Origin: Salinimicrobium xinjiangense DSM 19287
GTDB taxonomy: Bacteria > Bacteroidota > Bacteroidia > Flavobacteriales > Flavobacteriaceae
NCBI RefSeq assembly: GCF_000423585.1
Contig: NZ_AUIG01000002.1
Coordinates: forward strand, 1 to 64,000
DNA length: 64,000 nt
Direction of reading: 5' to 3'
Shown: piece after piece, positions 35,279 to 46,500 of the stretch
How the letters are laid out: every line of letters begins with the position of its first letter
Position numbering within the stretch: position 1 is the stretch's first letter
Program-made: the position numbers and the translations under genes
Notes under the pieces: model-generated
What the model saw: only the letters and a program-made list of their open reading frames with translations
The model's database searches: none
Told to the model about the DNA's origin: nothing

Positions 35279-36988
35279 CTACCAGCCCGGGTTTTGCTCA
35301 TAAGCTCCATTAGATAATCTTATTTCAGATTCCGGTATTGGAACCAGACCTTTAGTTTCAGGTCTGTAGTTTACCTGATAAGTAGCAGGTGTTCCGGAGT
35401 TATTTACGTTGAGTGTATAATTGAATGCTGACTCAACATCCCCCCAGCGCACTAGATCAAACCAACGTAGACCTTCAAAAGCAAATTCATGTAAACGCTC
35501 TTGTTTTAAAGCTTCTAAAGAATAGCCTACCGCATCCAAGCCAGCTCTGGCCCGCACAGCGTTCATCCCGTCTGCAGTACCTGTGATTTCAGAATGCATT
35601 AATAATACATCAGCATAACGCATGAAGATAAAATCCTGCGCATGCATTAGTTGCATGTCTGCGTTACCCCAGCCATATAATTGTACAAACATTCCTTGCA
35701 CAGCGCCTGCCTCATTTGGATACTGCAAAGCTGTATATTTCTTATTGTATAATCCGGTGAAGTGATCCTGATTTCCAGGATCAGACCAACCATCTGTTCC
35801 CATAGCAGGATTACCCACTTCAAGAATAGAACCTTGTTTTCGTGGGTCGCTATCGTCCCAGTTACTCCATAACCTTGGATTTACAGTCATCCAACCCCAA
35901 CCTTCTCCAAAAGGAACAAGGGAGTTACCACGTATGGATCCGAATAAAGACAATCTATTGGTATAAATATTACCGTTACTCCAACCCCAGTCGCCAAATG
36001 AAAATCTCTGTACAAACATGGACTCATAGTTTCCGGTACCAAAAGTTGGATTAGCTCCATCCTGACCTACCCATGATAATCCTTCCTCTGCAGCCCACGG
36101 TAAAACCGGTGCCCCTGCAGCAATATTTACATATGAATATGGCCAAAGGTTTCTAAAATCTGAAGCCAAAGCATAGCCACTGTTATTAATGACATCCTCT
36201 AAATAAGCTGTTACATCTGCAGCACTTACAGACCCGCCATCAACTAAAGGTAATGTGTTAGTTGGGGTTTGATTTATATTGGTCATGTACCCCGTATAAA
36301 ACAAGTACACGCGTCCCATATAAGCTTCGGCTACCCACTTATTCGCATGTCCATATGTGGCAGTGGGAATAGTTGGAAAAGGAGTTGAGGGTAATGTTTC
36401 AATAGCCAGCTTCAAGTCAGAACCAATTTGTGCAAAAGTTTCTGTATAACTCGCTCTCGGTACATCCTTAGGGTCATCAATGGCAGTAATTAAAGGTACG
36501 CCACCAAAGAACTTAGCCAGTCTGAAATAGAAGAATGCCCTCATAAAAAGCGCTTCTCCAATTGCCTGATCTTTAAATTCTTGAGCTTCTTCGGGACTGC
36601 CAAAGAATGAAGAAAAATCGGCATCTGCTGTTTTTTCTATAATAGCATTAGTCCTTGCAATACCATTGTAGGACTGAACCCACATACTTCGGTAAGTGTC
36701 TTCTGCGGGATCTATAAAATTATCCACCCTTTTAGCCGATGCATCATCTGGTCCACCACCACCTAACATCATATCTGACATCAGGTTTGCGGCAATTGGT
36801 TCACTTCCCTCTGGTGTAACAACATATATTGCATTGTAAACACCCGCCATAGCCTCCTCAATATCAGTAGGAGTACTATAATAAGTTTCCAAACTTTTTC
36901 CGTAAATATTGTCTGTATCCAATTGGTCCTCACAACCAACCGCCACAAGCAATATTGAAAGAGCTATAAAATATTTTATTTTTTTCAT
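35279..36988 (-). CDS. SusD/RagB family glycan-binding lipoprotein
   Basis: The surface lid of the SusCD importer, 569 aa. The lipobox is in LLVAVGCEDQL (Cys about 19). The SusD N-terminal TPR-like region is seen as 'YYSTPTDIEEAMAGVYNAIY' and 'AIGEALFMRAFFYFRLAKFFGGVPLI', and the C-terminal part has 'FAFEGLRWFDLVRWG' and ends 'PIPESEIRLSNGAYEQNPGW', the standard finish. It lies 18 bp downstream of SusC. It would bind beta-glucan oligosaccharides and close over the barrel. Confidence 0.96.
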   Translation of the reverse strand: MKKIKYFIALSILLVAVGCEDQLDTDNIYGKSLETYYSTPTDIEEAMAGVYNAIYVVTPEGSEPIAANLMSDMMLGGGGPDDASAKRVDNFIDPAEDTYRSMWVQSYNGIARTNAIIEKTADADFSSFFGSPEEAQEFKDQAIGEALFMRAFFYFRLAKFFGGVPLITAIDDPKDVPRASYTETFAQIGSDLKLAIETLPSTPFPTIPTATYGHANKWVAEAYMGRVYLFYTGYMTNINQTPTNTLPLVDGGSVSAADVTAYLEDVINNSGYALASDFRNLWPYSYVNIAAGAPVLPWAAEEGLSWVGQDGANPTFGTGNYESMFVQRFSFGDWGWSNGNIYTNRLSLFGSIRGNSLVPFGEGWGWMTVNPRLWSNWDDSDPRKQGSILEVGNPAMGTDGWSDPGNQDHFTGLYNKKYTALQYPNEAGAVQGMFVQLYGWGNADMQLMHAQDFIFMRYADVLLMHSEITGTADGMNAVRARAGLDAVGYSLEALKQERLHEFAFEGLRWFDLVRWGDVESAFNYTLNVNNSGTPATYQVNYRPETKGLVPIPESEIRLSNGAYEQNPGW

Positions 36989-37006
36989 AATTCTGATTTA
37001 TTAAAA

Positions 37007-40000
37007 TTAAAAGTCAACACCCAATCCAAACATTACTGTTCTTGCCTGTGGATACAGTCCAAGATCAATCCCTGAAGCCCAGGAGGCATCGTGTCCAAAA
37101 CGCACCTCAGGATCCATTCCATCATAACCTGTGAATGTATACAGGTTATTTACAGAAACATATGCATTAAGATTTTTAATAGCCGCAGATTCAAACATAT
37201 TTCCAAAATCGTAACCTACGGTTAAATTATTAATTCTCACATAATCTGCATCATGCATGAAAATATCGGAAATAAACTGCGTATTTCTGTTTGATGTGTA
37301 ACTAAGCCTTGGAAGAGTATTTGAAGTACCTTCTCCATGCCATCTTTCGAAAATTGACGTTGTATAATTCTGAGTAAACTGGTCGGAAAAAGAACGATAG
37401 GATTGCATTACCTGCATTCCAAATTTTCCTGACAGAGTAGTATTTAAATAAATGCCTTTGTACTCGAAATTCAACTGAAGACCTGCTTCAAAGTCAGGAT
37501 TCGGATTCCCAAGGAATGTTCTATCGCCCTCATCAATCACACCATCTTGATTTAGATCTACAAAACGAACATCTCCCGGACGTTGATCATTAAAGTAAGG
37601 GTTACCATCAGGACCTACATAAGCATCAACTTCTTCCTGGTTTTGTAAAATTCCGTCGGTTTTGTATCCATAGAAGACACCAATGGGTTGCCCCACCTGA
37701 ACTCTTGAAATTGGAGAAGTTCCCTGGGATAATACATGACTTGGCCCCCGAATTATTCCTTCTGAATTGGCGATCCTTGTGACCTCATTCTTGTTATGTG
37801 TTCCGGTAACTGTGACACCATAATTAAAATCACCAAAACTATCATTCCAGTTTAACACCATTTCAAAACCGGTATTTTCAATATCACCTCCATTAATAAA
37901 AGGAGCAGCTGCACCGGATGTTCCTAAAATAGGTGCTTCCAACAACCAATCTTTGGTGGTCTTTTTATACCAGTCTAATGTTAATCCAAGTCTTGAATTA
38001 AACATTCGGGCATCAAGACCAAAATTTAGCTGTTCTGAAGTTTCCCAGGTAACATCAGGATTTGTAACTCTTTCAGGATAAGCAGTCACCCCTGATACCG
38101 GCTTCGTGTCTCCGAAGAAATATCCCGGAAATACGTATGCAATTTGAGAGGAGTAAATAAAATTAGGAATTGATTGATTACCGTTTTGTCCCCAACTTGC
38201 TCTAAGCTTAGCTGTATTTATAATATCTGAAGTATTAGACATAAAGTCTTCTTCTGAGAACACCCAACCTGCAGATACAGAAGGGAAAGTTCCCCATCTG
38301 TTACCTTCCGCGAAATTTGAAGATCCATCGGCACGTACTGTTGCGTTTAAAAGATACTTCTCTCTGTAGTTGTATTGTGCTCTTGCCATGTACGACATTA
38401 AACCTCCACCACCGGCAGCCCAATCAGCACCCCAGGTATTAATGTCATTGATACTTTCGGGGCTCTGAGTATTGTTCACGTAAGCATATCGTGGATCTCC
38501 CGGAAATAAAAGATTATTTCGGGAACCACCTACTTCATTATTGATTTGATTTTGAAGTAGTTCAGTACCCACTAAAGCATTCAATTCATGATCACCTAAT
38601 TCGAAATCATACGAAAGCGTGTTAGTCCATGTCCAGTCATTCCCAAAGTACTGACTCTGTTGAGCACCATCTACATCATCCTGGTAAAGCACACCTAAGT
38701 GATAAGTAGGATTCATTGATCTACTATGTCCAAACCATGCATTAGTACCATAAGAAGATCTGAATTTTAAATCTCTTATTGGTTCAATTTCCAAAAACAC
38801 ATTCCCGACAATATTGTTATTCTTCCCATAATTATAGTTATGGCGGTAATACATTATCGCTAATGGGTTGTTTTGGTTAGTACTTATACCACCTAAAGTA
38901 GGTGAAAAACCAAATTCATTGATATTGTTGTCAATAGACGGTTGCCAGTAAGCCGGCATTAAAGGGTTTTGGATCAAAGCATTATGCAGGTCGTTATAAT
39001 ATATATTTCCGGTTGCAACACTTCTGTTTTCGATATTTGTATAGGTGAAGTTTTCCCCAATCGTTATAATGGCGTGTTCACTGTTCTTTTTTAACACCAT
39101 TTCGGTATTTAATCTCGCTGTGAATCTTTTAAATCCGGCATCTGTAATATCACCACCTATCATACCTTCCTGGTTCAAATAAGAAGCACCCACAGAATAA
39201 ATAATATCTTCGCTACCTCCGGTAATGTTTATGGCATGACTTGTAACAAGGGCATCTTCTTTTGTCATTTCATCAATCCAATTGGTTCCTTGCCAACCGT
39301 TTTGAAGATCTGCCCAAATTTCCTCACCATATTGGGTACCCAATCCAGGGTAATTATTCTCTAGCCAGGTATTGCTGCTAAGCATAGCCTGCCAGTCATT
39401 TGGCGCCAGCCCATCATTAACACGACCTTCATCCATAATGTACATATACTCTTGTGCATTCAGAGGATCTAAATTCTTGTAGATATTCTGAAGTCCATAG
39501 TAGGTATCGTAACTAATTTGAGCAGGTCTATTGCTGCGACCTTTTACTGTAGTTACCAGAACAACCCCATTTGCTGCCCGTGAACCATAAATGGCTGCAG
39601 ATGCTGCATCTTTTAAAACGTTGATGGATTCAATGTCTGACGGATTCAAATAATCTATGTTGCCCACGGCTACACCATCAACAATGTACAAGGGATTGGA
39701 ATTTCCTATAGTCCCCAAACCACGAATAGTGATCCTTGTACCCGCCCCTGGCGCTCCACTATTCCTGGTAACACTAACACCTGCAACGACACCCTGAAGG
39801 GCTTCCATAGCTGTTCCGGGATTGAGAGAGGAAATATCTTCACCAGAAACATTACTGGTTGCACCGGTTACCAATGCACTTCTTTGGGTTCCATAACCTA
39901 CTACAACAACTTCATCCAAAGCAGCAGCATCTTGCATTAAGGTGATTTGAATTCGATTAGCATCTGTTACAACCACTTCCTGTGGTGAATAACCAAGATA

Positions 40001-40216
40001 TGAGAAAACAAGAACATCTCCACGAGCAGCCTCTATGGAAAAATTTCCGTCAAAATCTGTAAGGGTGCCAGTTGAGGTTCCCTGAATGATCACATTAGCC
40101 CCAGGTAAGGGAATTCCAGATTCATCAACCACAGTACCCGTTATTACCTCCGTTTGAGCCCATAAAGAGCCTGCCACAAAAAGGAATAACATCATTAAGT
40201 AATTTTTAATTTTCAT
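37007..40216 (-). CDS. SusC/RagA family TonB-linked outer membrane transporter
   Basis: 1069 aa. A signal peptide (MKIKNYLMMLFLFVAGSLWAQ) is followed by a carboxypeptidase-D-regulatory-like domain (about 24-100; GTVVDESGIPLPGANVIIQG). Next come a TonB-box-like DEVVVVGYGTQ and the plug domain (NPSDIESINVLKDAASAAIYGSRA is typical SusC). The 22-strand barrel ends GLGVDF. It imports glucan oligosaccharides with SusD. It is the first structural gene of the locus, with 373 bp of upstream region separating it from the regulator gene on the same strand. Confidence 0.96.
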   Translation of the reverse strand: MKIKNYLMMLFLFVAGSLWAQTEVITGTVVDESGIPLPGANVIIQGTSTGTLTDFDGNFSIEAARGDVLVFSYLGYSPQEVVVTDANRIQITLMQDAAALDEVVVVGYGTQRSALVTGATSNVSGEDISSLNPGTAMEALQGVVAGVSVTRNSGAPGAGTRITIRGLGTIGNSNPLYIVDGVAVGNIDYLNPSDIESINVLKDAASAAIYGSRAANGVVLVTTVKGRSNRPAQISYDTYYGLQNIYKNLDPLNAQEYMYIMDEGRVNDGLAPNDWQAMLSSNTWLENNYPGLGTQYGEEIWADLQNGWQGTNWIDEMTKEDALVTSHAINITGGSEDIIYSVGASYLNQEGMIGGDITDAGFKRFTARLNTEMVLKKNSEHAIITIGENFTYTNIENRSVATGNIYYNDLHNALIQNPLMPAYWQPSIDNNINEFGFSPTLGGISTNQNNPLAIMYYRHNYNYGKNNNIVGNVFLEIEPIRDLKFRSSYGTNAWFGHSRSMNPTYHLGVLYQDDVDGAQQSQYFGNDWTWTNTLSYDFELGDHELNALVGTELLQNQINNEVGGSRNNLLFPGDPRYAYVNNTQSPESINDINTWGADWAAGGGGLMSYMARAQYNYREKYLLNATVRADGSSNFAEGNRWGTFPSVSAGWVFSEEDFMSNTSDIINTAKLRASWGQNGNQSIPNFIYSSQIAYVFPGYFFGDTKPVSGVTAYPERVTNPDVTWETSEQLNFGLDARMFNSRLGLTLDWYKKTTKDWLLEAPILGTSGAAAPFINGGDIENTGFEMVLNWNDSFGDFNYGVTVTGTHNKNEVTRIANSEGIIRGPSHVLSQGTSPISRVQVGQPIGVFYGYKTDGILQNQEEVDAYVGPDGNPYFNDQRPGDVRFVDLNQDGVIDEGDRTFLGNPNPDFEAGLQLNFEYKGIYLNTTLSGKFGMQVMQSYRSFSDQFTQNYTTSIFERWHGEGTSNTLPRLSYTSNRNTQFISDIFMHDADYVRINNLTVGYDFGNMFESAAIKNLNAYVSVNNLYTFTGYDGMDPEVRFGHDASWASGIDLGLYPQARTVMFGLGVDF

Positions 40217-40589
40217 TGACTGTTAATTTTAGTTGTTAGTGCATTTAAAAGGTTTTGGGAGCAAAAAACGAATTCGGAATCGAAATCGATTTCGAATTAA
40301 CAGAATCTTATTCCCAATAGCTGTCGATTATGTAACTAGCAGCTCCGACAGATTAAACATGTTAATATTATGTTACTAATATATTAAGTAAAAAAGGAGA
40401 GATGGCAAAAAACGCCTTTACAAAAAACATACATTCAAAAAACTTATATGTAAAGATTATAAAAACCCGCCAATCCACTGGCTTTAAGTTTCAGAATCCT
40501 TTAAACTGACGCATTATAAAAAAGATATGAATGTATTAAATAAGTAAAATGTAGAGGTATTGTAAAGGTATAATATGAGCATGTAAAGG
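40217..40589. promoter_or_regulatory. SusC upstream region with a 16-bp palindrome
   Basis: No gene is seen. TCGAAATCGATTTCGA at 40280-40295 is a perfect palindrome within a wider set of AATTCG/CGAATT repeats (40271-40298), 64 bp before the SusC ATG. It is a candidate operator for the locus regulator or for a LacI-type or other dimeric factor. A consensus TAnnTTTG was not found in this spacer. Confidence 0.45.
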
Positions 40590-43400
40590 CTATAAATTCA
40601 TTATATAGTCCGTTAAATTCACCTCCCGTGGCAGATTCATCTTTTTTCTTAAACGATATCGTTTTATTTCAACACTCTTAACAGATATATTCACGAGGGG
40701 TGCAATTTCTTTGGAAGAAAGATTTAATCTTAAATAGGCACAGAGGCGAAGGTCATTAGAAGTAAGTTCAGGATGTTTAGCTTTAATTTTATCAAAGAAT
40801 TCCTTGTCTGCATTCTTAAATGCCTCCTTAAACATTTTCCAGTTATCTTCTTCCCTTAATTCCCTGTCTATTGTTTTAATTACTTTTTTGACATCAGGAT
40901 CACCGGCTCCTTTTAATTCATCTTTAAGGTTTGAAAGAAATTCATTTTTCTTAATTATTGACATTGTAGAAGCTGCGAGCTGACCATTCTTTTCTGCCAT
41001 ATCTCTTTCAAGATGCTCCTTTTGAAGCCTTATAATCTCCTGTTCTGCCTCCAGATTTTTCATTCTTAAGTTTTTTTCTCTCGCTTTAATAATATTCTTA
41101 TGACGTCTCCTGTAAGAATAATGAATACCTGCAAGCCCAAGAAGAAAAAGAATGAAATAACTTAAGAATGCCAGGTTGTTGTAGTACCAGGGCCTGGCTA
41201 TGGAAAAACTATATGTAAGAATTTCTGTTTCTTTGTCATTTATTCTTCCCTTTAACTCGAAAGTATAATTCCCTGCCGGTAAATTTTCGAATCTAGTAGT
41301 TCCGGAATTACTCCATCCAGACCAGGAAGATGAATAATTTTTCAGGCGGTAAATATATTCTGTTTTCGACAAAGCCTGGTAATTGGGGATGCCATATAAA
41401 AAAATTATATTATTAATATTACTCCCCAGTTCAAGCTCCGAATTTAGAAGTGGCTTAAATTCAAAATTCTCTCTTTGAGATGCGGTGCCAACTGCAGAAA
41501 GAAGAATCTCCCCGGCAGGAATCTTGTTAAGAGGTACAGAGAATTCAATATATCCGCCATTTGATCCTACAAGATATTTGTCCTTCCCAACCAGCGAAAT
41601 ATTTTCAAATCCTTTGCTTATATTTCTGTATTCTAACGGCAGCGGTACCTGCCGACTAATAAATTTTTGCTCAAATGGATCACGAGTAACATAATAGAGA
41701 TTGTCCCTCCCAAAGGTCCACCAACTCCCATCTGCTAAAACTCTTGAAGCACCACTAATTCTTGAATTTCCTTCACTTAGTTCGTTAAGCTCATTACTTG
41801 AAGTAAATTTGTTACTATTACGGTCAAATTTGTAAATAATATCTTCTGTTGAATAATAGATCTCATCCTCAATTTGAAAGATTTGCGGCCCTAATTCCGA
41901 TTTACCATTAAGTCCGTAGTTTTCCATAGTCCGGACACCGGAATAATCTTTTTCCAGGGTTAATCGAAATATTCCACGATGATAATGACTAATCCACAAG
42001 GTGGAATCATTCTCCACGACCATATTTTGAACCGACAGATCAAAATTCTGAAGATATTGAGCTTTAGCGGTAATCAAAGTGTCCGGCAAATAACTTAAGC
42101 CATTGTAATGTCCCTGAATGATTCCATCCCCTATAGGCCTTACAGTCCAGGTCCCAAGGCCATCCCAAATCAAAGAAGCATTCCTTCCCTGAACCATAAA
42201 AGTTCCTTTGTCATGACCGGCATATAATACACCATTAATATAATTCAGGCTCCATACTTGTCCCGTGGTACCGGCTATAAGGTTATAAGTTCCTTCAGAT
42301 CCTGCATCTTTATAATAAAGACCCTGATTAGTCCCTAGATACGTGATACCATCCACAACCTCACTGCCATAGACGGTACCTATCTTCCCAAAGGTGTCCA
42401 CGAAGATACGGAAGGGGCTTTCCTTATTGATCACCACAATTCCATTGTCCAATCCTCCCCAAATGTTACCTTCTTCATCTTCCATAACAGAAAGAAGGGT
42501 GTTATTTAATAAAGTAGGCTGGCTCAGATGGTAACGTACGGAGCCATTGAGATCAAATATGAAAAGTCCCTCTCCAATACTCCCCAGTGCCAGGGTCCCG
42601 TCATTCAAATAATGTGCAGAAAAGAGACTGACTTCTTCAGGATAATTCTCTACCTTGAGTGGTTCCCATTTATTTCCGGAAATTAAAAAGAGACCATCAT
42701 CCCGGGTAACGGCTAACATTGTATCATTTGAATAAGGAAAAAGTCCCACCAGTTCCCTATTTTCAATAATTTCATTAGAAATAAAATTAAGCCCCACTCC
42801 ATCTTCAATGACATAGAGATCTTCTTCAGCTACCTGATAATAAATTTTTCCCCTTACTCTGAAAAGATTAGTAATATTTCTTGCTGTGATCAGGGTTGTA
42901 ACCTTTCCGCTATTCTTGTTAAAGCTGTAAAGTCTTTGATGGCTTTGAAAGATCACATAATCCTCAACTTCTTTTATATCCCAAAACTGTTCCCCGTCAA
43001 TTAATCCGGAAGAAATGGAGTCCTTAAGTGAGAAATACTGAAGTCTTCCGTTTTTATTTGGCCGCCAGTAGCCGAATTCCATGTAAGCACCTGTATAAAT
43101 GTTTTCTCCTGAAGCCCGAACAGAGCGTACAGCCGTTTCCCCGGGAACCTTATACAAAGTCCAATGTTCCCCGTCAAACTGCAATAAACCAGAATTGTTA
43201 GCCACAAAGATCTTTTTATCCGGTCCCTGCGAGATCATCCAGTTTTGATTTCCGGCACCGTATTCACTGGGAGTAAAATTGGTAACCGGTGGAAACTCCT
43301 GACCGGTAACTGCCAGGCAGACAAAAGTTAAAATGAGACCTAAGTATTTCAAATTGTAAAGAATTAAGTCTTTAAAGACTGTTAACAAAGATAACTTCAT
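40590..43400 (-). CDS. Membrane-spanning sensor with C-terminal LuxR-type DNA-binding domain
   Basis: 936 aa. An N-terminal signal/anchor (LKYLGLILTFVCLAVTGQ) leads to a periplasmic two-propeller sensor (about 30-640; 'GPDKKIFVANNSGLLQFDG', 'EDEEGNIWGGLDNGIVVIN'). A Y_Y_Y domain follows (about 660-740; YIYRLKNYSSSWSGWSNSG). One transmembrane helix (about 750-770) leads to a cytoplasmic coiled coil and a C-terminal LuxR-type helix-turn-helix (SSKEIAPLVNISVKSVEIKR). No histidine kinase or receiver domain is visible, so it couples sensing directly to DNA binding, as SusR does. It lies directly upstream of SusC and probably controls this locus. Confidence 0.88.
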   Translation of the reverse strand: MKLSLLTVFKDLILYNLKYLGLILTFVCLAVTGQEFPPVTNFTPSEYGAGNQNWMISQGPDKKIFVANNSGLLQFDGEHWTLYKVPGETAVRSVRASGENIYTGAYMEFGYWRPNKNGRLQYFSLKDSISSGLIDGEQFWDIKEVEDYVIFQSHQRLYSFNKNSGKVTTLITARNITNLFRVRGKIYYQVAEEDLYVIEDGVGLNFISNEIIENRELVGLFPYSNDTMLAVTRDDGLFLISGNKWEPLKVENYPEEVSLFSAHYLNDGTLALGSIGEGLFIFDLNGSVRYHLSQPTLLNNTLLSVMEDEEGNIWGGLDNGIVVINKESPFRIFVDTFGKIGTVYGSEVVDGITYLGTNQGLYYKDAGSEGTYNLIAGTTGQVWSLNYINGVLYAGHDKGTFMVQGRNASLIWDGLGTWTVRPIGDGIIQGHYNGLSYLPDTLITAKAQYLQNFDLSVQNMVVENDSTLWISHYHRGIFRLTLEKDYSGVRTMENYGLNGKSELGPQIFQIEDEIYYSTEDIIYKFDRNSNKFTSSNELNELSEGNSRISGASRVLADGSWWTFGRDNLYYVTRDPFEQKFISRQVPLPLEYRNISKGFENISLVGKDKYLVGSNGGYIEFSVPLNKIPAGEILLSAVGTASQRENFEFKPLLNSELELGSNINNIIFLYGIPNYQALSKTEYIYRLKNYSSSWSGWSNSGTTRFENLPAGNYTFELKGRINDKETEILTYSFSIARPWYYNNLAFLSYFILFLLGLAGIHYSYRRRHKNIIKAREKNLRMKNLEAEQEIIRLQKEHLERDMAEKNGQLAASTMSIIKKNEFLSNLKDELKGAGDPDVKKVIKTIDRELREEDNWKMFKEAFKNADKEFFDKIKAKHPELTSNDLRLCAYLRLNLSSKEIAPLVNISVKSVEIKRYRLRKKMNLPREVNLTDYIMNL

Positions 43401-43540
43401 TTTAGTTTTAGGAAAATTTTTAGAAGAGGGTTTTAGTATTGTAACAGTAAGTTAAAAATGAATCCCATGAAGGATATTTTTTGGAAATTGAATTCTTGAG
43501 CTTGTGCAGATATACAACACAATCAAATCTGATTTATTTT

Positions 43541-46500
43541 ATGGGTCAAAACGACAGATGCCTAAGGCTTCAGAGCCGATTTCTTATCCTATCTTTAATC
43601 CTAATTTTATTTCCTTTTATAAACTCGTTTTCGCAGGACCTCAAGCGCGACAGCCTGGAGGTGTCTCGTGTATTCTATATTTTTTCAAATACAGGACAGG
43701 GTACAGATATAGCTACAGCACCAATTATTAAAGCTGTTGTTGAAAATTCCCGGAAACATGAGCACCCAGGTATTTTACTACCCGGAAACATCACACCTGA
43801 AAACGGTTATTCTGAACCTGTGGCAGAAAGACAAAAGATTCAGGAATTTCTCACCCAAAATCTTCTAAAACCCCTGCAGGATTTTAACGGCACGATCTAT
43901 TACACCCCGGGAACCAATGAATGGGCAACCGATTCTCCACAGAACCTGGATGATCTGGAGAGTTTTTTACAGGACAACAGCGATGGAAAATTTTTACCAA
44001 ACGACGGCTGTCCCGTCGAAGATATTGAAATAAATGACGAAATAGCTTTGATCACCGTTGATTCGCAGTGGTATCTACAGGACTGGGACCGCAGCAGTGA
44101 CTTTAACACAGAATGTGATATAAGGACCAGGGAAAGGTTCTTTATTGAAATCAAAGATGCTTTAAAAGATAACTTTGGAAAGGTGAAAATAATCGTCGTA
44201 CATCATCCGGTACTTAGCTCTTCTTCACCTGGAATTTCAAATAAAGTTCTTCCCTTTTCAAGGTATAATTTTGAAAATCCAAAATACCGGGAATTTCGGA
44301 AAACACTTGAAACTCTTGCCAGCCAGTTCGATGATGTGATCTTCGTGTCAGGCAATCATAAAAATCTTCAGTACCTGCACAACGGGAGAAATCCGCAGAT
44401 CATTAGTGCTACAGCTGCCGAAACTGAAGCCGCAAAAGCTAAAGAAGAAGAACATTTTGCTTCGGAAGCACCCGGATTTGCTAAACTTATAGTATTCAAA
44501 AATGGCAATTCCAGAGTAGAATTTTTCACAGTAGAAGCTACAGTTGAACAGCCCGTTTTTAGCCGGGAAATTCCGCGGGAAAGAACAACAAAGGTCGATC
44601 TTGAAGGCGAGACCTGGAAAAATTTCGGAGAGACTTATTCAGCTTCTATTTATACTCCTGAAGAAACGGCTAAAAGTGCAATCTATCGTTTCCTTTGGGG
44701 AAAACACTACCGCGAAGTCTTCAGCACAAAGATTGAAGTACCGGTACTACTGCTGGATACTCTCCACGGCGGGCTCACTCCTATTAAAGAAGGTGGGGGC
44801 CAGCAATCACGTTCCATCAGGTTCATTAATGAGGATGAAAACGAATACACTCTTCGCACATTGAGGAAGAGTCCTGCACAGTATTTACAAGCCGATCTTC
44901 TTCCAACATCATACGTAGGCGACCGGGTTGCAAATACTTTTCCTGAACGACTTATACTTGATTATTTCACTACTTCCCATCCTTATGCCAAATTTGCTTT
45001 GGACAATTTTGCCGAAGCCCTGGATCTTCCACACATTAAGCCTGAGATCTTTTATGTTCCCCGGCAGCCGGCTCTTGATATTCACAACGATGAATATGGA
45101 AATGAACTTTATGAATTACAGGCTCACGCAGGGAGTGAAAACAAGTCCTTTGCGCAATTTGAAAAACCACAGGAGATCATAAGCACATTTGATCTTTTAG
45201 AAGAGCTACGGGAAGAGCCGAAAGCCCGGGTGGATGAGACTGAATATATACGTGCAAGGCTATACGACATGTTGATAGGCGATTGGGACCGTCACCAGGA
45301 CAACTGGAGATGGGCAGAATATGAAGATGATGATGGAAAGATTTATGTACCCATACCCCGGGATCGCGATCAGGCATTTTCCAAGTATGACGGAATACTC
45401 ATCCGTTTAATTAAACTTGCCGAACCCCGACTGAGAAAGATGCAAACTTTCGACGAGGACATAGACAGTGTGAAATGGTTCAACTGGTCCGGTTATCCAC
45501 TGGATCTTCAGATCCTTTTTAAAAGCAATTGGGAACAATGGGAAGAGCAGGTGAGAATTATTCAGAATGAAATAACCAATGAACAGATCGAGGCAGCCTT
45601 TGCGGAGCTGCCCCGGGCAGCACAAGACCGGAGTATCGAAGATATAAAACAAAAGCTGAAAGGTCGTCGTGAAAATCTAGCCGCCATTGCACGAAAATAT
45701 TTCGAACATGTGAAAGAATTTACGGTGATCACCGGAACAGATGAAGATGAAGAATTCAATATAATAAGAAAAGATAATGGAGAGACTGAGGTCATACAGA
45801 TCAGTGAAGGGAACGAGATCTTCAGGCACACGTATAATTCCGAAGCGACTAAAGACATCTGGATCTACGGGATGGCGGGAGAAGACACTTTCAGGGTTAG
45901 CGGCTCGGGAGACAATTTTTTAAGGCTAAGAATACTGGGAGGGCCGGGTAAAGATATTTATGATTTCCGCAATAAAAAACGGGTGAAGCTTTATGACTTC
46001 AGGAGTGAAGATAATGAGATTTTAAAGTCCGGCTCCCGCAAGTTACTTATTGATTCTTACGAGATCAACAATTTTCATTATAAAAAATTCAAATACAGCA
46101 CCTTTAAAGCGCTGCCTTACGCAAATTTCGAAACAGATGCGGGATTTACTTTAGGGGCCGAAACCATTTGGACAAAATATGGCCTGGTAAACAATCCTTT
46201 CCAGGCACGGCATGAGTTTTTAGCTAATTATTATTTCGCCACAAATGGATTTTCTGTAAGATATCAGAATGAGTTCGCCCATCTTTTCTACACCTGGAAT
46301 TTTGGAATTACCGCACGATATACGAGTCCTAATTACACTTTTAATTACTTTGGAAGTGGAAATGAAACAGAGTATGACCATCAGGAAATTGACAATGATT
46401 ATAACCGGGTGCGGATCCAAAAATGGCATTTTTCGCCTGCACTTATATGGCGTAACGATGCGGGAAGTGTATTTACCATAGGAGCTTCTTTGGAATCCAA

